A DNA stretch of 32,932 nt, taken from Phycisphaerae bacterium. GTDB lineage: Bacteria; Planctomycetota; Phycisphaerae; SM23-33. Shown one piece after another: positions 23,027 to 32,803 of the stretch (positions are counted from its first letter, which is position 1; every line of letters starts with the position of its first letter). The notes beneath the pieces were generated by a model, which was not told the origin of the DNA, searched no databases, and was given only the letters and a program-made list of their open reading frames with translations. The stretch spans positions 1-32,932 of the forward strand of contig JADHXQ010000057.1 of assembly GCA_016782885.1 (NCBI GenBank), given 5' to 3'. Both the position numbers and the translations under genes were made by a program.

Positions 23027-23977
23027 TCAGTCGACCGCCAGCGGATGTGCCTTGTCGTAGACTTCTTTGAGGCGCTTGGTCGTCAGGTGCGTGTAGACCT
23101 GTGTGGTCGAGAGGCTCGAGTGGCCTAGAAGTTCCTGGACGCTTCGCAGGTCCGCTCCGGCGTTGAGCATGTGGGTCGCGAAGCTGTGCCTCAGCGTGTG
23201 CGGGCTTACGCCGGGGTCTATCCCCGCCGCCAGCAGGTATTTATCGAGCTTGCGCCGGACGCTCCTGGCAGATATGCGCGAACCGTGCCTGTTAACGAAT
23301 AACGGTCCGGACTGTGCGCCGGGGCGCATGCGGAGGTAGTGTCCGATTGCCTCGATGGACATCGATCCCAGCGGACACAAGCGTTCTTTCTTTCCCTTGC
23401 CGGCGATCCTCACGACCTCGGAGAACTCGTCGAGATCTTCGATGTTCAGCGCCACCAGTTCGCTGACCCGCAGTCCCGCGGCGTAGATCGTTTCTATTAT
23501 CGCCCGGTCGCGCGCCCCCAGCAGCGTCGTGATATCCGGAGCCGCCAGGAGGGCTTCCACCTGCTGGATGTCGAGGCACTTGGGCAGGCGCTTGTCCTGG
23601 CGGGGTGTTCGGACCACCGAAACCGGCGATGCCTCCAACTTGCCGATCTTGACCAGGAACCTGTAGAAGCTCCTTATCGCGGCGAGCTTGCGCGCGATTG
23701 TGGACTTCGACAGGCCGCTGTTTCGCAGCACCGCCAGCATCGCCCGCACCTCCAGCGGTCCGGCGTTGAGAATCCTGGCGGCCATCTCTCTGCGCGGCGG
23801 GAAGTTCTCGGGCGCCGGAAGCTCGTCCGCGGACAGTTCGCTGGTGGGACCGTCGGCGGCGAGAAAGCGGCAGTATCCCAGCAGATCGCTGCTGTAGCTT
23901 CGGAGGGTGTGCGCCGAGAAGTTCCGCTCGTTGTCGAGGTATTCGATGAACCGTGAAGTGAGGGCGATATCAGCCAT
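23027..23977 (-). CDS. xerC: Tyrosine recombinase, XerC/XerD type
   Basis: A 316-residue site-specific recombinase. The N-terminal SAM-like DNA-binding domain (residues 5-115) is followed by the catalytic domain with Arg170 (AAGLRVSEL), the Lys of GKGKKER (193-199), His260 and Arg263 (SPHTLRHSFATHMLNAGADL), His286 (LLGHSSL) and the nucleophile Tyr295 (TTQVYTHL). These resolve chromosome dimers at dif. About 15 extra residues (SELSADELPAPENFPPRRE) are inserted in the N-terminal domain. Xer-like length and the absence of mobile-element neighbours favour a housekeeping Xer over a phage integrase. XerC versus XerD cannot be settled from sequence alone. Confidence 0.88.
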   Translation of the reverse strand: MADIALTSRFIEYLDNERNFSAHTLRSYSSDLLGYCRFLAADGPTSELSADELPAPENFPPRREMAARILNAGPLEVRAMLAVLRNSGLSKSTIARKLAAIRSFYRFLVKIGKLEASPVSVVRTPRQDKRLPKCLDIQQVEALLAAPDITTLLGARDRAIIETIYAAGLRVSELVALNIEDLDEFSEVVRIAGKGKKERLCPLGSMSIEAIGHYLRMRPGAQSGPLFVNRHGSRISARSVRRKLDKYLLAAGIDPGVSPHTLRHSFATHMLNAGADLRSVQELLGHSSLSTTQVYTHLTTKRLKEVYDKAHPLAVD

Positions 23978-24052
23978 CTGCCTTCCCTGGCAATTTTTGC
24001 AATTGTTTTATTATTGTTCAGCCGCCGTGTCCGTGGCGCGCCCGAAAGCCGG

Positions 24053-24274
24053 TTAGTTGTGCGGGGCCGGCGGCGCGACGGTATCACCGTCCCCGGCGGC
24101 GGTGTGCCGGGCGATCTGAAAACTCAATGTGGCCGCGTCCAGCCAGTCGACGTTGTATTCACCGCTCTCGGCCAGATCCATTATATGGTCGATCATCTCA
24201 TCCTGCATATCGTATCTGTAACGAAAGATATAATATTGTCCGTCCTTTGCGAATCGCATGGTCTTGGTCGTCAT
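24053..24274 (-). CDS. Small conserved-looking protein of unknown function
   Basis: A 73-residue protein, MTTKTMRFAKDGQYYIFRYR..., ending in a short Pro/Ala tail. The N-terminal half reads like two beta strands followed by an acidic helix (DMQDEMIDHIMDLAES) and DWLDAATLSFQI. No family was recognised. It lies 75 bases upstream of the recombinase on the same strand. The sequence before its ATG, CAGGACCCGAAA, is nearly the same as that before the diheme protein gene at 29126. Codon use and GC content match the neighbours. Confidence 0.6.
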   Translation of the reverse strand: MTTKTMRFAKDGQYYIFRYRYDMQDEMIDHIMDLAESGEYNVDWLDAATLSFQIARHTAAGDGDTVAPPAPHN

Positions 24275-24481
24275 GGTTTCGGGTCCTGTTTGTTCGGGCC
24301 GGGCCCGCCAGGCGAGCTTCCTCGCTCCGTCGCCAGCCCTCCATTGCTAATATCGGACGTACGGGCGGTAAACTGGAGTTGCCTGTCGCCGCGACGTGAA
24401 ATTTCCCGGAAAACCTTACCCAACGGGCCAAATTACTCGACCTCGCCGCTGTATTTTCGGTTTTGGGGTGTGTAAGATGGC

Positions 24482-24871
24482 ATGACGATGCTGAGCATAC
24501 CGATCATGACGCCCCCGATCGGCGCCGTCGCGCCCGGACAGTACGGAGCGCTGATATGGGGCTCAACAGGTGTCGTGATGGTTCTGCTGCTGGGATTCGT
24601 CTTGCTGTGGTTTCGCAGGAAGTACCATCCCGCCGGTTCATCCGGCGACAATCAGATATCGAGCTTCTCGATGCGGAGTATCGAGGAAATGCGGACCGGC
24701 GGAATGATAAACGATGATGAGTTCCGTCGCCTGCGGGCGGTATCTCTGGGATTGGACGCCCCGGTGGTCGACAGCGATAATTCTACCTTAAGTACCTCCG
24801 GTGATGTTGACGATGGCACAGTGGAGCCTTTTGCAGGCAATAATCCGCAATACCACAAGGAAAGCAAATGA
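24482..24871 (+). CDS. Single-pass membrane protein with SHOCT-like domain
   Basis: A 129-residue protein. One transmembrane helix (about residues 24-44, [20 protein letters not shown]) is followed by basic residues (FRRKY). A short SHOCT-like helical motif then reads [30 protein letters not shown], and an acidic Ser/Asp-rich tail ends the protein. SHOCT motifs mediate oligomerisation. Its stop overlaps the clpX start (ATGA), so it is translationally coupled to clpX. This suggests a membrane partner or regulator of ClpX, though that is inference. An alternative in-frame ATG lies six bases downstream. Confidence 0.8.
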   Translation: MTMLSIPIMTPPIGAVAPGQYGALIWGSTGVVMVLLLGFVLLWFRRKYHPAGSSGDNQISSFSMRSIEEMRTGGMINDDEFRRLRAVSLGLDAPVVDSDNSTLSTSGDVDDGTVEPFAGNNPQYHKESK

Positions 24872-26190
24872 GTTCATCCCGTTCAGGTTCAGGGCCTAAA
24901 GGCCTCGGAGGCGACGATGGCGGTCGCCGAGGGCACAAGTGCAGCTTCTGCCACCGCGTCTCGAACGAAGTCGGCCCGATCGTCGAGGGCCCCAACGGCG
25001 TCTACATCTGCGCCAATTGCGTGGATCTGTGTCAGAACATCATCCGCCAGGAGCAGCGGCGCACCACCGAAGCGGCGCCGATGTTCACTTCCATCCCATC
25101 GCCCAGACAGATTTTCGACTTTCTCGAGCAGTATGTTATCGGGCAGGAGCACGCGAAAAAGGTGCTCGGCGTTGCGGTGCATAACCACTACAAACGCCTG
25201 ACGCACGTGGACCTCGAAGACGCCAGCGAAGTCGAGATAGAAAAATCCAACATACTCGTGATAGGGCCCACCGGATGCGGGAAGACCCTTCTGGCAAGGA
25301 CCCTGGCGAGAGTCCTGAATGTACCGTTCGCCATTGGCGATGCGACAACGCTCACCGAAGCGGGATACGTCGGCGAAGATGTCGAGAACATCCTGCTGAA
25401 ACTTCTGCAGGCCGCGGACTACGACCTCGAAGCGGCCGAACGCGGAATCATCTACATCGACGAGATCGACAAGATCGGAAAGACCAGCCAGAACGTCTCG
25501 ATCACGCGCGACGTCAGTGGAGAAGGCGTCCAGCAGTCGCTGCTGAAACTGCTGGAAGGAACGACCGCAAACATCCCGCCCCAGGGCGGAAGAAAGCACC
25601 CCGAGCAGCAATACATCCAACTCGACACCAGGCAGATACTGTTCATCTGCGGCGGTACGTTCGACGGGCTGGAAGACATCATCAAGAAACGCCTCGGGCG
25701 CCAGTTGATAGGGTTCGGCTCCGAAGAACTTGGCGACGATACGCTCGCCCAGCAGACCGATTGCCTCGCCCAGACCTTGCCCGAAGACCTGGTGCACTAC
25801 GGTATGATCCCCGAACTCATCGGGCGCCTTCCGTGCATCACCACGCTCGGCGGACTCGACGAGGGCGCGATGGTCAATATCCTGACCCAGCCGCGAAACG
25901 CGCTGGTCAAGCAGTATCAGCGCCTGTTCGAGATGGAAGAGGCATCTCTGGAATTCACCGACGACGCGTTGAAAGAGATCGTGCGACTCGCACTCGATCG
26001 CAAGGTTGGCGCCAGGGCGCTGCGAAGCGTCATGGAATCGCTGATGCTCGACCTGATGTACGACCTGCCCGAGACGAAGAAGCCCGACGATGCCTTCGTG
26101 ATCACCGCCGACATGGTCGCCGGACGCACTGAAGCAACTCTTGCCAGCGCCCGGAAGAAGACCAGGAAGTCGCAGAACAAGAGCGCGTAA
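24868..26190 (+). CDS. clpX: ATP-dependent Clp protease ATP-binding subunit ClpX
   Basis: A 440-residue AAA+ unfoldase that delivers substrates to ClpP. The N-terminal zinc-binding domain has CSFC (25-28) and CANC (48-51). The AAA+ core has Walker A GPTGCGKT (133-140), pore loop GYVG (166-169), Walker [10 protein letters not shown] and the RKH loop (222-224). The ClpP-docking IGF loop is at 261-263 in [12 protein letters not shown], and sensor 2 is [10 protein letters not shown]. All functional motifs are intact. ClpX usually follows clpP or tig; here it follows the SHOCT-like membrane gene with a four-base overlap, and clpP is not in the window. It is convergent with the diheme gene, 56 bases away. 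Confidence 0.97.
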   Translation: MSSSRSGSGPKGLGGDDGGRRGHKCSFCHRVSNEVGPIVEGPNGVYICANCVDLCQNIIRQEQRRTTEAAPMFTSIPSPRQIFDFLEQYVIGQEHAKKVLGVAVHNHYKRLTHVDLEDASEVEIEKSNILVIGPTGCGKTLLARTLARVLNVPFAIGDATTLTEAGYVGEDVENILLKLLQAADYDLEAAERGIIYIDEIDKIGKTSQNVSITRDVSGEGVQQSLLKLLEGTTANIPPQGGRKHPEQQYIQLDTRQILFICGGTFDGLEDIIKKRLGRQLIGFGSEELGDDTLAQQTDCLAQTLPEDLVHYGMIPELIGRLPCITTLGGLDEGAMVNILTQPRNALVKQYQRLFEMEEASLEFTDDALKEIVRLALDRKVGARALRSVMESLMLDLMYDLPETKKPDDAFVITADMVAGRTEATLASARKKTRKSQNKSA

Positions 26191-26246
26191 CAACCGCGAA
26201 ACCGCAAGCGGCGACGACAACGGTAACGACAGAACCGGCGCTTATC

Positions 26247-29126
26247 TTATTCCATGGTCGGTTGGACTACTTCGCCTTTTGCCTGGGCTTCGAGGTTTTC
26301 GTAGGAACCGAAGAAGTCGGAGTTGCTGTCGAGCCACAGTGTTATGCGATGCATGTCCTCGGGCGGGAGCTTAAGCTTGTTGTGCCCCTTGGCGAGCATC
26401 TGGTAGAGCTTCGAGGCTCGCGCTCCGAACTTGCCCGGAATGGTCCGCGGCGTGGTGTATACGGCGTTGTCGAAGAAGAACGCGTGCTTTCGCAGATTCT
26501 TGTAGGAATTAAAGAAGCCCCGTCCGATGTTTCCCTTGCTGAGGTCCGGGCACTTTTTCTTCTTGTCCTTTGCCTTCTCCTCGGTGTGGCACTTGATGCA
26601 GTATTTTTCCAACACGGGCTGGACGAGTATGGGAAAGCTGAACGGTTTCGTACCGGCGACTTCCGGTTTGATATCGGATGCTTTCCGCCTCATCGCCTTG
26701 GGGAACCTGCTCATCGGCGCGCGAGCTTTTTGTCGGGGTTCGTGGCAACCCTGGCAGATGAGTTTCTCGCCCGGTTGGATGTAGGTAGCCGACCTCATCG
26801 ACTGTACGGCCAGGCCCTGGGCGTCAATTGCCTGGAAGTAGACCGGGATATTGATCGGGAGATTGAAGTACGCGCTTCCGTCCTTCTCGATCGGCACGGT
26901 TCCCAGGATTGCGCGGGCGGATTTCTGGCTGCCGAAACCAATCGCCGGGTTATTTGCGTACGGCGTGGTCTTGGGCAGAATCTGTATGATGCGGAGTTCC
27001 TTGATCTCGGCGCCTTCGGGGAACGGTTTGAGGCTTTCCAGCACGTTGATCAGACCGACCTCGGCGGTCTTCGGGAGCGTTTTCGGATCGATGGGCACGT
27101 ATTTTTCGCCAGCGGCCAGCGGCTTGCCCAGCAGCGTCTGGTGCGGGACGATTCGCGGCGTCTTGCGGGGGCGAAACGGGATCGGGTCGAGGCACGAGAT
27201 CGCCGGGTCGCTATAGAGCAGTTCCTTATTACCGAACGCGTCGAGCAGGTAGATACCGTAGTTGTTGGCCGTTCCGGCGTTCGAGCGGGAATCCTTGTCG
27301 TACACGCACAGGTAGAAGTACTCGCTCAGCGGCCAGGGCCCGGCGTAGTTGGCCGGCGGACCGTGTACGCCGATCTCCGACTCGGGGAACAACTGGTCGG
27401 GCGTGATGCGTTTGAGAGGCGCCATCGCGTCGTCGTCGGGTATCTTGGGGTCGATCAGCACCAGCGATCCGTAGGCCTGTCCGTGATGGCAGGCGGCGGT
27501 GGCGGTGAGTTTGTGCGAGCCTGGAATGGACCGGATCGTTATCTCGAAGTGCGGGCGAGTTCGCGCCGAGGGGGCGAAGTTACCGTGAATCACCCTGGCG
27601 TCGCGCCCGTCGGGGGTGGTGAGCCACGGATGGTGTGCCTGGTTGAATCCGCGGTCGACGTAGTCCCATCGCGTGTAAACGATCATCCCGTTGTTATCGA
27701 CGCTGGGCTGCCACTCGTTGGTCTCGTGGTGGGAGAGCCTGACGATGTCGGTCCCGTCTCCGTTCATCGAGTGGAGGGTGAAGCTCGGTACCGGTCGCCC
27801 GTGGCAGCGACCGTATCCGCCGCGGCGCTCGGAAATGAAGACAATCCGACCACTCGGAAGGAAGCACGGGTCGAAGTCGTTTGTGGTCCCGTCGGTGAGT
27901 TGTCGCAGGTTTGAACCGTCCGAGTTCACGCGGAAAATCTTCCACGTGTTGTGCTCGGTCCATTGCCTGTAACGCAGGCGGTCCTTTTCGTCAGCGGCGA
28001 TTTCGGTCCAGGCGAACAGTATTTCCCTGGCGTCGTAGGACAGGTCCGGCGCCAGGAATCCTCCGTCGCTGGTGAGCTTGGCGCCCTTGAACCGCCCGTT
28101 GGAGCAGATCGACTTCTCGAGCACGTTGGTCACTTTGGGGCTGTCGGAGAAGGCGTTTTCCAGTATGAACATCCCGCCGCCCCTGATCGCGTTGAACCCG
28201 AAGTACTGGTCGCACATGTGGTTGCCTGTCTTCTCGGAATTCGGGTTGAAGTGGCGTTTTATGAAGAGGATCTTGTCGAAGTCGAGGAGCGGATTCGAGA
28301 ACGCGATTTTGCGCCGGAGCTTGACAGCAAGATCCATCAAGGCTTTTCGCCCGTCGGCGTCGGCGATTTCCACTTTTTTCGCCGAAGCGGCGAGTCTTTC
28401 CAGGACGGAGCGTTCGGCGGTGAGATTGGGGGCTTTATCCATCCTGGAGATGTGTTCCAGCAGAGCGCCGGTGCGCCGAATGACCGCGTCGAGTTCGTCG
28501 CGATCTGATTCAGCCGGAAGCGAGTGGACGTTGAGCACCTGGTCTGCGGCGGGCCAGCGGCGGGTGTATTCCCGCCTGCCCTGTTTGATCCCGGGGGCTT
28601 GCATGGTTTTGGGCTTGGCGCCGAGCACTTCAAACTTCGCGTCGGCCCAGTCGGTGTGATCGTGGCTGTAATCATCGCCGCCGACCGTCACCACCAGATC
28701 GACCTGCTTTATTCCGGTCAGGTCCACTTCGCACGGTTTGGCGGGCTGTCCGCCTTTGATTACTCCGCTCTTCCAGATGGCCTTTTTCTTGACGACTATC
28801 TGAAATTCCGCGGTGCCTTTCTTACCGGTTTCGTCGTCGATACCGACCATCGCGGTGAATTTTGTGGTCTTTCCGTCCAGTTGCAGGCGGATCATTCCGG
28901 GCGGGTGCGTTCCGACGCCGCGCTTGAATGCCTTCCCGGCGATCTTTATCGGACGACCGTCAACCGACTTGTTCTTTCGCGAACGCCCCCATCCGGTGCT
29001 GGAGAGCCCCAGATTCAGTTCGTCGAGGTAGACGATTTTGGCTTTCGGCGCCGCGGTCGCGGGTGTTGTCGATATGCCGACGATAGCGGCCGCCAGTAAG
29101 GTCAGTGCAATAACGGTCTTCTTCAT
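26247..29126 (-). CDS. NPCBM / hydrazine-synthase-alpha-like protein with two CxxCH motifs
   Basis: A 959-residue exported protein with a signal peptide at 1-25. An NPCBM-type carbohydrate-binding module covers about 30-155 (GWGRSRKNKSVDGRPIKI, GVGTHPPGMIRLQLDG). Next comes a helical linker, then a seven-bladed-propeller-like middle (GSNLRQLTDGTTNDFDPCFLPSGRIVFISERR, repeating WxPSV/IVYTRWD), as in the alpha subunit of hydrazine synthase. The C-terminal region carries two c-type haem motifs, CQGCH (791-795) and CIKCH (843-847), and a cytochrome-like tail. The role is unknown: it is probably a periplasmic redox or sugar-binding protein, not proof of anammox. Its ATG overlaps the glmM stop (ATGA). 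Confidence 0.85.
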   Translation of the reverse strand: MKKTVIALTLLAAAIVGISTTPATAAPKAKIVYLDELNLGLSSTGWGRSRKNKSVDGRPIKIAGKAFKRGVGTHPPGMIRLQLDGKTTKFTAMVGIDDETGKKGTAEFQIVVKKKAIWKSGVIKGGQPAKPCEVDLTGIKQVDLVVTVGGDDYSHDHTDWADAKFEVLGAKPKTMQAPGIKQGRREYTRRWPAADQVLNVHSLPAESDRDELDAVIRRTGALLEHISRMDKAPNLTAERSVLERLAASAKKVEIADADGRKALMDLAVKLRRKIAFSNPLLDFDKILFIKRHFNPNSEKTGNHMCDQYFGFNAIRGGGMFILENAFSDSPKVTNVLEKSICSNGRFKGAKLTSDGGFLAPDLSYDAREILFAWTEIAADEKDRLRYRQWTEHNTWKIFRVNSDGSNLRQLTDGTTNDFDPCFLPSGRIVFISERRGGYGRCHGRPVPSFTLHSMNGDGTDIVRLSHHETNEWQPSVDNNGMIVYTRWDYVDRGFNQAHHPWLTTPDGRDARVIHGNFAPSARTRPHFEITIRSIPGSHKLTATAACHHGQAYGSLVLIDPKIPDDDAMAPLKRITPDQLFPESEIGVHGPPANYAGPWPLSEYFYLCVYDKDSRSNAGTANNYGIYLLDAFGNKELLYSDPAISCLDPIPFRPRKTPRIVPHQTLLGKPLAAGEKYVPIDPKTLPKTAEVGLINVLESLKPFPEGAEIKELRIIQILPKTTPYANNPAIGFGSQKSARAILGTVPIEKDGSAYFNLPINIPVYFQAIDAQGLAVQSMRSATYIQPGEKLICQGCHEPRQKARAPMSRFPKAMRRKASDIKPEVAGTKPFSFPILVQPVLEKYCIKCHTEEKAKDKKKKCPDLSKGNIGRGFFNSYKNLRKHAFFFDNAVYTTPRTIPGKFGARASKLYQMLAKGHNKLKLPPEDMHRITLWLDSNSDFFGSYENLEAQAKGEVVQPTME

Positions 29127-30493
29127 TTTTCGGGTCCTGTTACTGTTCCTGCGATTCTAGTTACTTCCGCCACGAGTGCTTCGGCGTCCTCGATGGATGG
29201 TGCTTCAGCCATTATACGCATAATCGGTTCGGTATTCGACGCTCGCACCGAAACCCACGCATCGTCAAAATCGATGCGCAGCCCGTCGGAGTCATTCAGC
29301 CTGGCCTCAAGCTGGTATGAAAATGCTTGGCGAGTCGCGTCGATTATTCTGTCGATCGCTCCTTCGGGACAGGGCTGCTTCGTCTTCAGCATGACGTAGG
29401 CGGGTATTCTGGCGACCAGCTCACTGAGACTAATGCCCGTTTCGGCCAGATATTGCAACACGTAGGCTATTGCGACGAAGCTGTCGCGGACCGGCACCAC
29501 CAGCGGTTCTATCACGCCGCCTCCGCCTTCGCCTGCGAGTATGCAGTTCCCAGCCAGCATACCGGATACTACGTTGGCTTCTCCCGTGGGCGTGCGGACG
29601 ACCTTGCAACCGGCGCGAGCGGCGAGGTCGTCTACCATTCGCGAGGTCGAGAGATTTGTCGCGATGTCGCCTTTCCGCTTCGACAGCACAAACGCCGCCG
29701 CCAGCGCGAGTGTGTATTCCTCGCCGATGAACCGCCCGTTTTCGTCGACTATCGCCAGGCGGTCGGCGTCGGCGTCCTGGGCGAATCCGACCGCGGCGCC
29801 ATGCCCGCGCACCGCTTGACAGAGTTCGGTGAGATTCTCTTCGATCGGTTCGGGATTGTGCGCGAAATCTCCGGTGGCTTCCGCGTTCAGATGCACCAGT
29901 TCGCAACCGAGTTTTTCCATCATCGCCGGAGTAGCCACGCAACCGGCGCCGTTGATGCTGTCGAGGACCACCTTGAATCGTTTGGATGCGATGGTTTCAA
30001 CGTCGCAGATCGCCAGCACATCGTCGAGGTGACGCCGCGGGGCGGTGTCGTCGTGCGACTGGCTCCCTCGGGCGTCTTCGGCGGCCGTCGCGAACTGACC
30101 GGACTCCCAGATGCCCTTGAGCTTCATCGCATCTCCCGCCGTCAACCCCGTACCGCTCGGTTGGAGAAATTTGATACCGTTATACTGCCGGGGGTTATGG
30201 CTGGCGGTGACGATCACGCCCCCGTCGGCGGCGAGTTTGGCGGTCATCAGCGCGACCGCAGGTGTCGAGGCGACCCCCAGCGACGTCACGTTCACGCCGG
30301 TCGCCAGGAGCCCGGCGGTAATGGCATGCTGCAAGTCGGGCCCGGAGGGGCGGGAGTCCCTTCCGATGACAACGTTGCTGCCCGCGCCGAGCATGGTTCC
30401 AAACGCATATCCGAAATCGCGGGCGACCCGCGGTGTCAGCGTCGAGCCGACAACACCGCGAATGCCTGATACGGTTACCATCAATCTGTCCAT
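29123..30493 (-). CDS. glmM: Phosphoglucosamine mutase (alpha-D-phosphohexomutase family)
   Basis: A 456-residue phosphohexomutase converting glucosamine-6-phosphate to glucosamine-1-phosphate for UDP-GlcNAc. The four signature loops are present: phosphoserine Ser98 in TASHNPRQYNG, the metal loop DADADRLAIVD, the sugar loop GEGGGGVI and the phosphate loop RASNTEPIMRIMAEA. The sugar loop is of the GEGxGGVI type found in archaeal GlmM and related mutases, not the bacterial GEMSGH, so phosphomannomutase or phosphoglucomutase activity is possible. Start ATG 30493 has AGGA nine bases upstream; ATG 30499 is closer than ideal. The open frame further upstream is repeat-rich and not protein-like. Confidence 0.85.
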   Translation of the reverse strand: MDRLMVTVSGIRGVVGSTLTPRVARDFGYAFGTMLGAGSNVVIGRDSRPSGPDLQHAITAGLLATGVNVTSLGVASTPAVALMTAKLAADGGVIVTASHNPRQYNGIKFLQPSGTGLTAGDAMKLKGIWESGQFATAAEDARGSQSHDDTAPRRHLDDVLAICDVETIASKRFKVVLDSINGAGCVATPAMMEKLGCELVHLNAEATGDFAHNPEPIEENLTELCQAVRGHGAAVGFAQDADADRLAIVDENGRFIGEEYTLALAAAFVLSKRKGDIATNLSTSRMVDDLAARAGCKVVRTPTGEANVVSGMLAGNCILAGEGGGGVIEPLVVPVRDSFVAIAYVLQYLAETGISLSELVARIPAYVMLKTKQPCPEGAIDRIIDATRQAFSYQLEARLNDSDGLRIDFDDAWVSVRASNTEPIMRIMAEAPSIEDAEALVAEVTRIAGTVTGPEK

Positions 30494-30829
30494 TAACATA
30501 ATTCCTAAACAGGAAAAGTAATCTCCCATTATACAGAATTTGCGGTAATTGGGTAATTGGGGAAAACTGTTTGCATACGTTATGCACGGAAATCGCATCT
30601 GAATCTCAGGCGCCCAAGACACCGCCCGCCCGGCCGAAATGCGCGCACCGGGCTTGCCGGATGCTAAATCCATATTCAGTTGTAAACTCTTTCGTAACGG
30701 CGTGGCAACGGGCGACTGGCGACGACAACGGCAAAAAACCAAACCACACATCAACCCAAAACCGCCCGATAACGAGTTGCTGTATGAGAAGCTTGCTGAT
30801 GCATAGGGATCCCAATCGTCTACTACCGC
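30494..30829. other. Intergenic region with repeat fragments
   Basis: A 336-base gap between the alpha-galactosidase stop and glmM. It contains the tandem GGTAATTGGGTAATTGGGG (30544-30562), and near 30692-30745 a copy of the (AACGGC)-type repeat (TAACGGCGTGGCAACGG, ACGACAACGGC). No gene is apparent, and it should hold the glmM promoter. Confidence 0.55.
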
Positions 30830-32803
30830 TTATCCGGTCACCTTGTATCTGTACAGACCAAAGCTGTGGGGCGCGGACAATGAGAAAGTTACGCGACCAT
30901 CGGCGTCTATCCTGACGCTGAAGTCTTTACCCTGGCCGCAGAGATGTTTGCATTCGATTTTCCTGCCGGCGAGATCGTGCAGTTTCATTTCCGCGTTACC
31001 AGTTTGGTTGTACTCGCGGAAGATCAGCAGATAACCTTCTTTCCCGTTCACCAGCGACTGGAAACCGCTCCACGATGTCCCGTCCGGCTCGGAGCCGATC
31101 GGCAGAATCGTCCCCTGGTGGATACGGCCCTGATGTCGACGATAGGTCTCTATAACAGGGGCGATCCGGAACGCCTCTTTCGGCAGTCCGCTGCCTTCAA
31201 ACCAGGCCAGGGGTTGGGCGAACATGGTTGTCGCAAAGATATATCCGAAAGGGACGCGGGCGGGCGCCAGGGGGTCGTCTTTGGCGTACTTTTCAGCATT
31301 ACGCCACTTGTTGAGGAACTCGATCTGCAGTTTTTCAGCGGGGACGTATTTGGACAGCATCCACAGGTTGCGAAGGGTCCAGTAAGGATAGTAACGCCCG
31401 AAGTCCGTATAGCGGTTCTCCAGGAAGATATTACCGTATTCATAGAAGTAGTGATATCCCGTTCGATTGTCGGCAGTCGCGTCGAGGTTGATAACGATTT
31501 GCCCCCGGCTGTCTTGGGCGATCTGGTCAAAGAAGCGGCGCAGGTTGATTTCCGATTGCTTGTTGGGCAGCTTGATACCGTCGATCTTGAAATAGCGGAT
31601 TCCGAACTTGCGATAGAGGTTGGTTACTATCCCGGCGTCGCGCCGCCAATGGGCGTAATTGTCCGCATTGCTGGGATGGAACCAGAGCCCCAGGCTGACT
31701 CCTCGGTCTTTCGCGTGTTTGACTACCGGCGCAAGGCCCCTGGGAAAACGCCTGGCGTGCGGTTGCCAGTTCGCCTCTTCCCACTGGTCCCAGAGTTTAC
31801 CGCGGCTTTGTGAGGAATTCACAGACAAGCCCTGCTGCCATCCGTCGTCGATCTGCAGATGAGTTACTCCCAGACGCGCGCAGGCGTCCACTTCCCTGTT
31901 GACGAATTCCTCTCCGATCCGGGCGTCCCGGTTACGGTCGCCCCAGGTGTTCATCATAATCGTCTCGTCCCGCCGCGGGACATACCGGCGAAGCCGCTTC
32001 TGGTAGGTGCGGAGGGTCTTGAGGAACCCGGTTTCCGATCCGGGACAAACCCCGGTCGCCAGTCCGTAGACTCTCACCCACTTACCGCCAGGCAAATCGC
32101 CGGGGCTTACGCCCATACCCACCGCCTGTACGCCGCGGGTCGACACGTTGAAGTCATAACCCGGATAGTGCAGTTGGGTGAACGAGCAGGGCGCCTCCTT
32201 GATCATCACAATCGCCGTGTCGCCCAGGGCTCTTTTCCCGAAAAGGATATTGCCTCGCAGTTCAGCACCGGCCACATAAGCCAGCGCGGACGTCTCACGC
32301 ACCAGATTGTTTATGCGGTCGGTCCGATCGAAGAACTCCACCGCACGATAGCGCCAATGAGCCCCCGGAAGCCGCAGCATCTGCAGCACTGTGTCCCTCG
32401 GTTCAAATTTGACGCTGTCGCCCTGGTGAGCGCGCAGGTAGTAATCGCAACCGATGATGGCGCAGTCCGGGTAAATCCGAAACACTCGACGCACGTCAAG
32501 GTGCTCGTAGCCGGTGGTGACTTCCACCTGTAAGTGCGAATTGACAAGGGCGTTTTCCACGACCTTTTTCGTCCACTGTCCCGACCGCACCTTCCCGGCG
32601 GTCTTGCCCAGCCAGGTATCACCGCGCCGGTTCCGAATGACGAGCCCGGCGTCTTTGGTCTTGTCGAGAAGCAAGATCGTCTTGAGGTCGCCCTTGTTCC
32701 ACTCGAACTCCCGGCGAATGCGAGTATTTCCGATCGCCAGCACGTTGTTGTCCAGCGTGGCGTAGCATTTCAGATCGGAAGCCGCCCGGAGTTTAGCCCG
32801 CAT
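30830..32803 (-). CDS. GH36-like alpha-galactosidase (clan GH-D)
   Basis: A 657-residue glycoside hydrolase. A beta-sandwich N-terminal domain (about 1-275) is followed by a TIM barrel opening with MMNTWGDRNRD and LGVTHLQIDDGWQQ, and a C-terminal beta domain. The nucleophile is Asp408 in YFKIDGIK. A second Asp at 467 in ENRYTDFG is about 60 residues later, the spacing of acid/base in GH36 enzymes. It hydrolyses terminal alpha-galactosides or related sugars. No signal peptide is seen, so it may be cytosolic or the true exporter signal is absent. The ATG at 32803 is set by an in-frame TGA two codons upstream. No ribosome site is seen. It lies upstream of glmM on the same strand. Confidence 0.85.
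   Translation of the reverse strand: MRAKLRAASDLKCYATLDNNVLAIGNTRIRREFEWNKGDLKTILLLDKTKDAGLVIRNRRGDTWLGKTAGKVRSGQWTKKVVENALVNSHLQVEVTTGYEHLDVRRVFRIYPDCAIIGCDYYLRAHQGDSVKFEPRDTVLQMLRLPGAHWRYRAVEFFDRTDRINNLVRETSALAYVAGAELRGNILFGKRALGDTAIVMIKEAPCSFTQLHYPGYDFNVSTRGVQAVGMGVSPGDLPGGKWVRVYGLATGVCPGSETGFLKTLRTYQKRLRRYVPRRDETIMMNTWGDRNRDARIGEEFVNREVDACARLGVTHLQIDDGWQQGLSVNSSQSRGKLWDQWEEANWQPHARRFPRGLAPVVKHAKDRGVSLGLWFHPSNADNYAHWRRDAGIVTNLYRKFGIRYFKIDGIKLPNKQSEINLRRFFDQIAQDSRGQIVINLDATADNRTGYHYFYEYGNIFLENRYTDFGRYYPYWTLRNLWMLSKYVPAEKLQIEFLNKWRNAEKYAKDDPLAPARVPFGYIFATTMFAQPLAWFEGSGLPKEAFRIAPVIETYRRHQGRIHQGTILPIGSEPDGTSWSGFQSLVNGKEGYLLIFREYNQTGNAEMKLHDLAGRKIECKHLCGQGKDFSVRIDADGRVTFSLSAPHSFGLYRYKVTG

Noticed and set aside
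23027..23977. Tyrosine recombinase as the integrase of a mobile island
   Set aside because: No att-like direct repeats, tRNA or phage genes flank it, and its sequence is of the housekeeping Xer type.
26247..29126. Reading the hydrazine-synthase-like protein as evidence for anammox metabolism
   Set aside because: Such domains are widespread in non-anammox Planctomycetes, and no beta/gamma subunit or hydrazine dehydrogenase genes are present.
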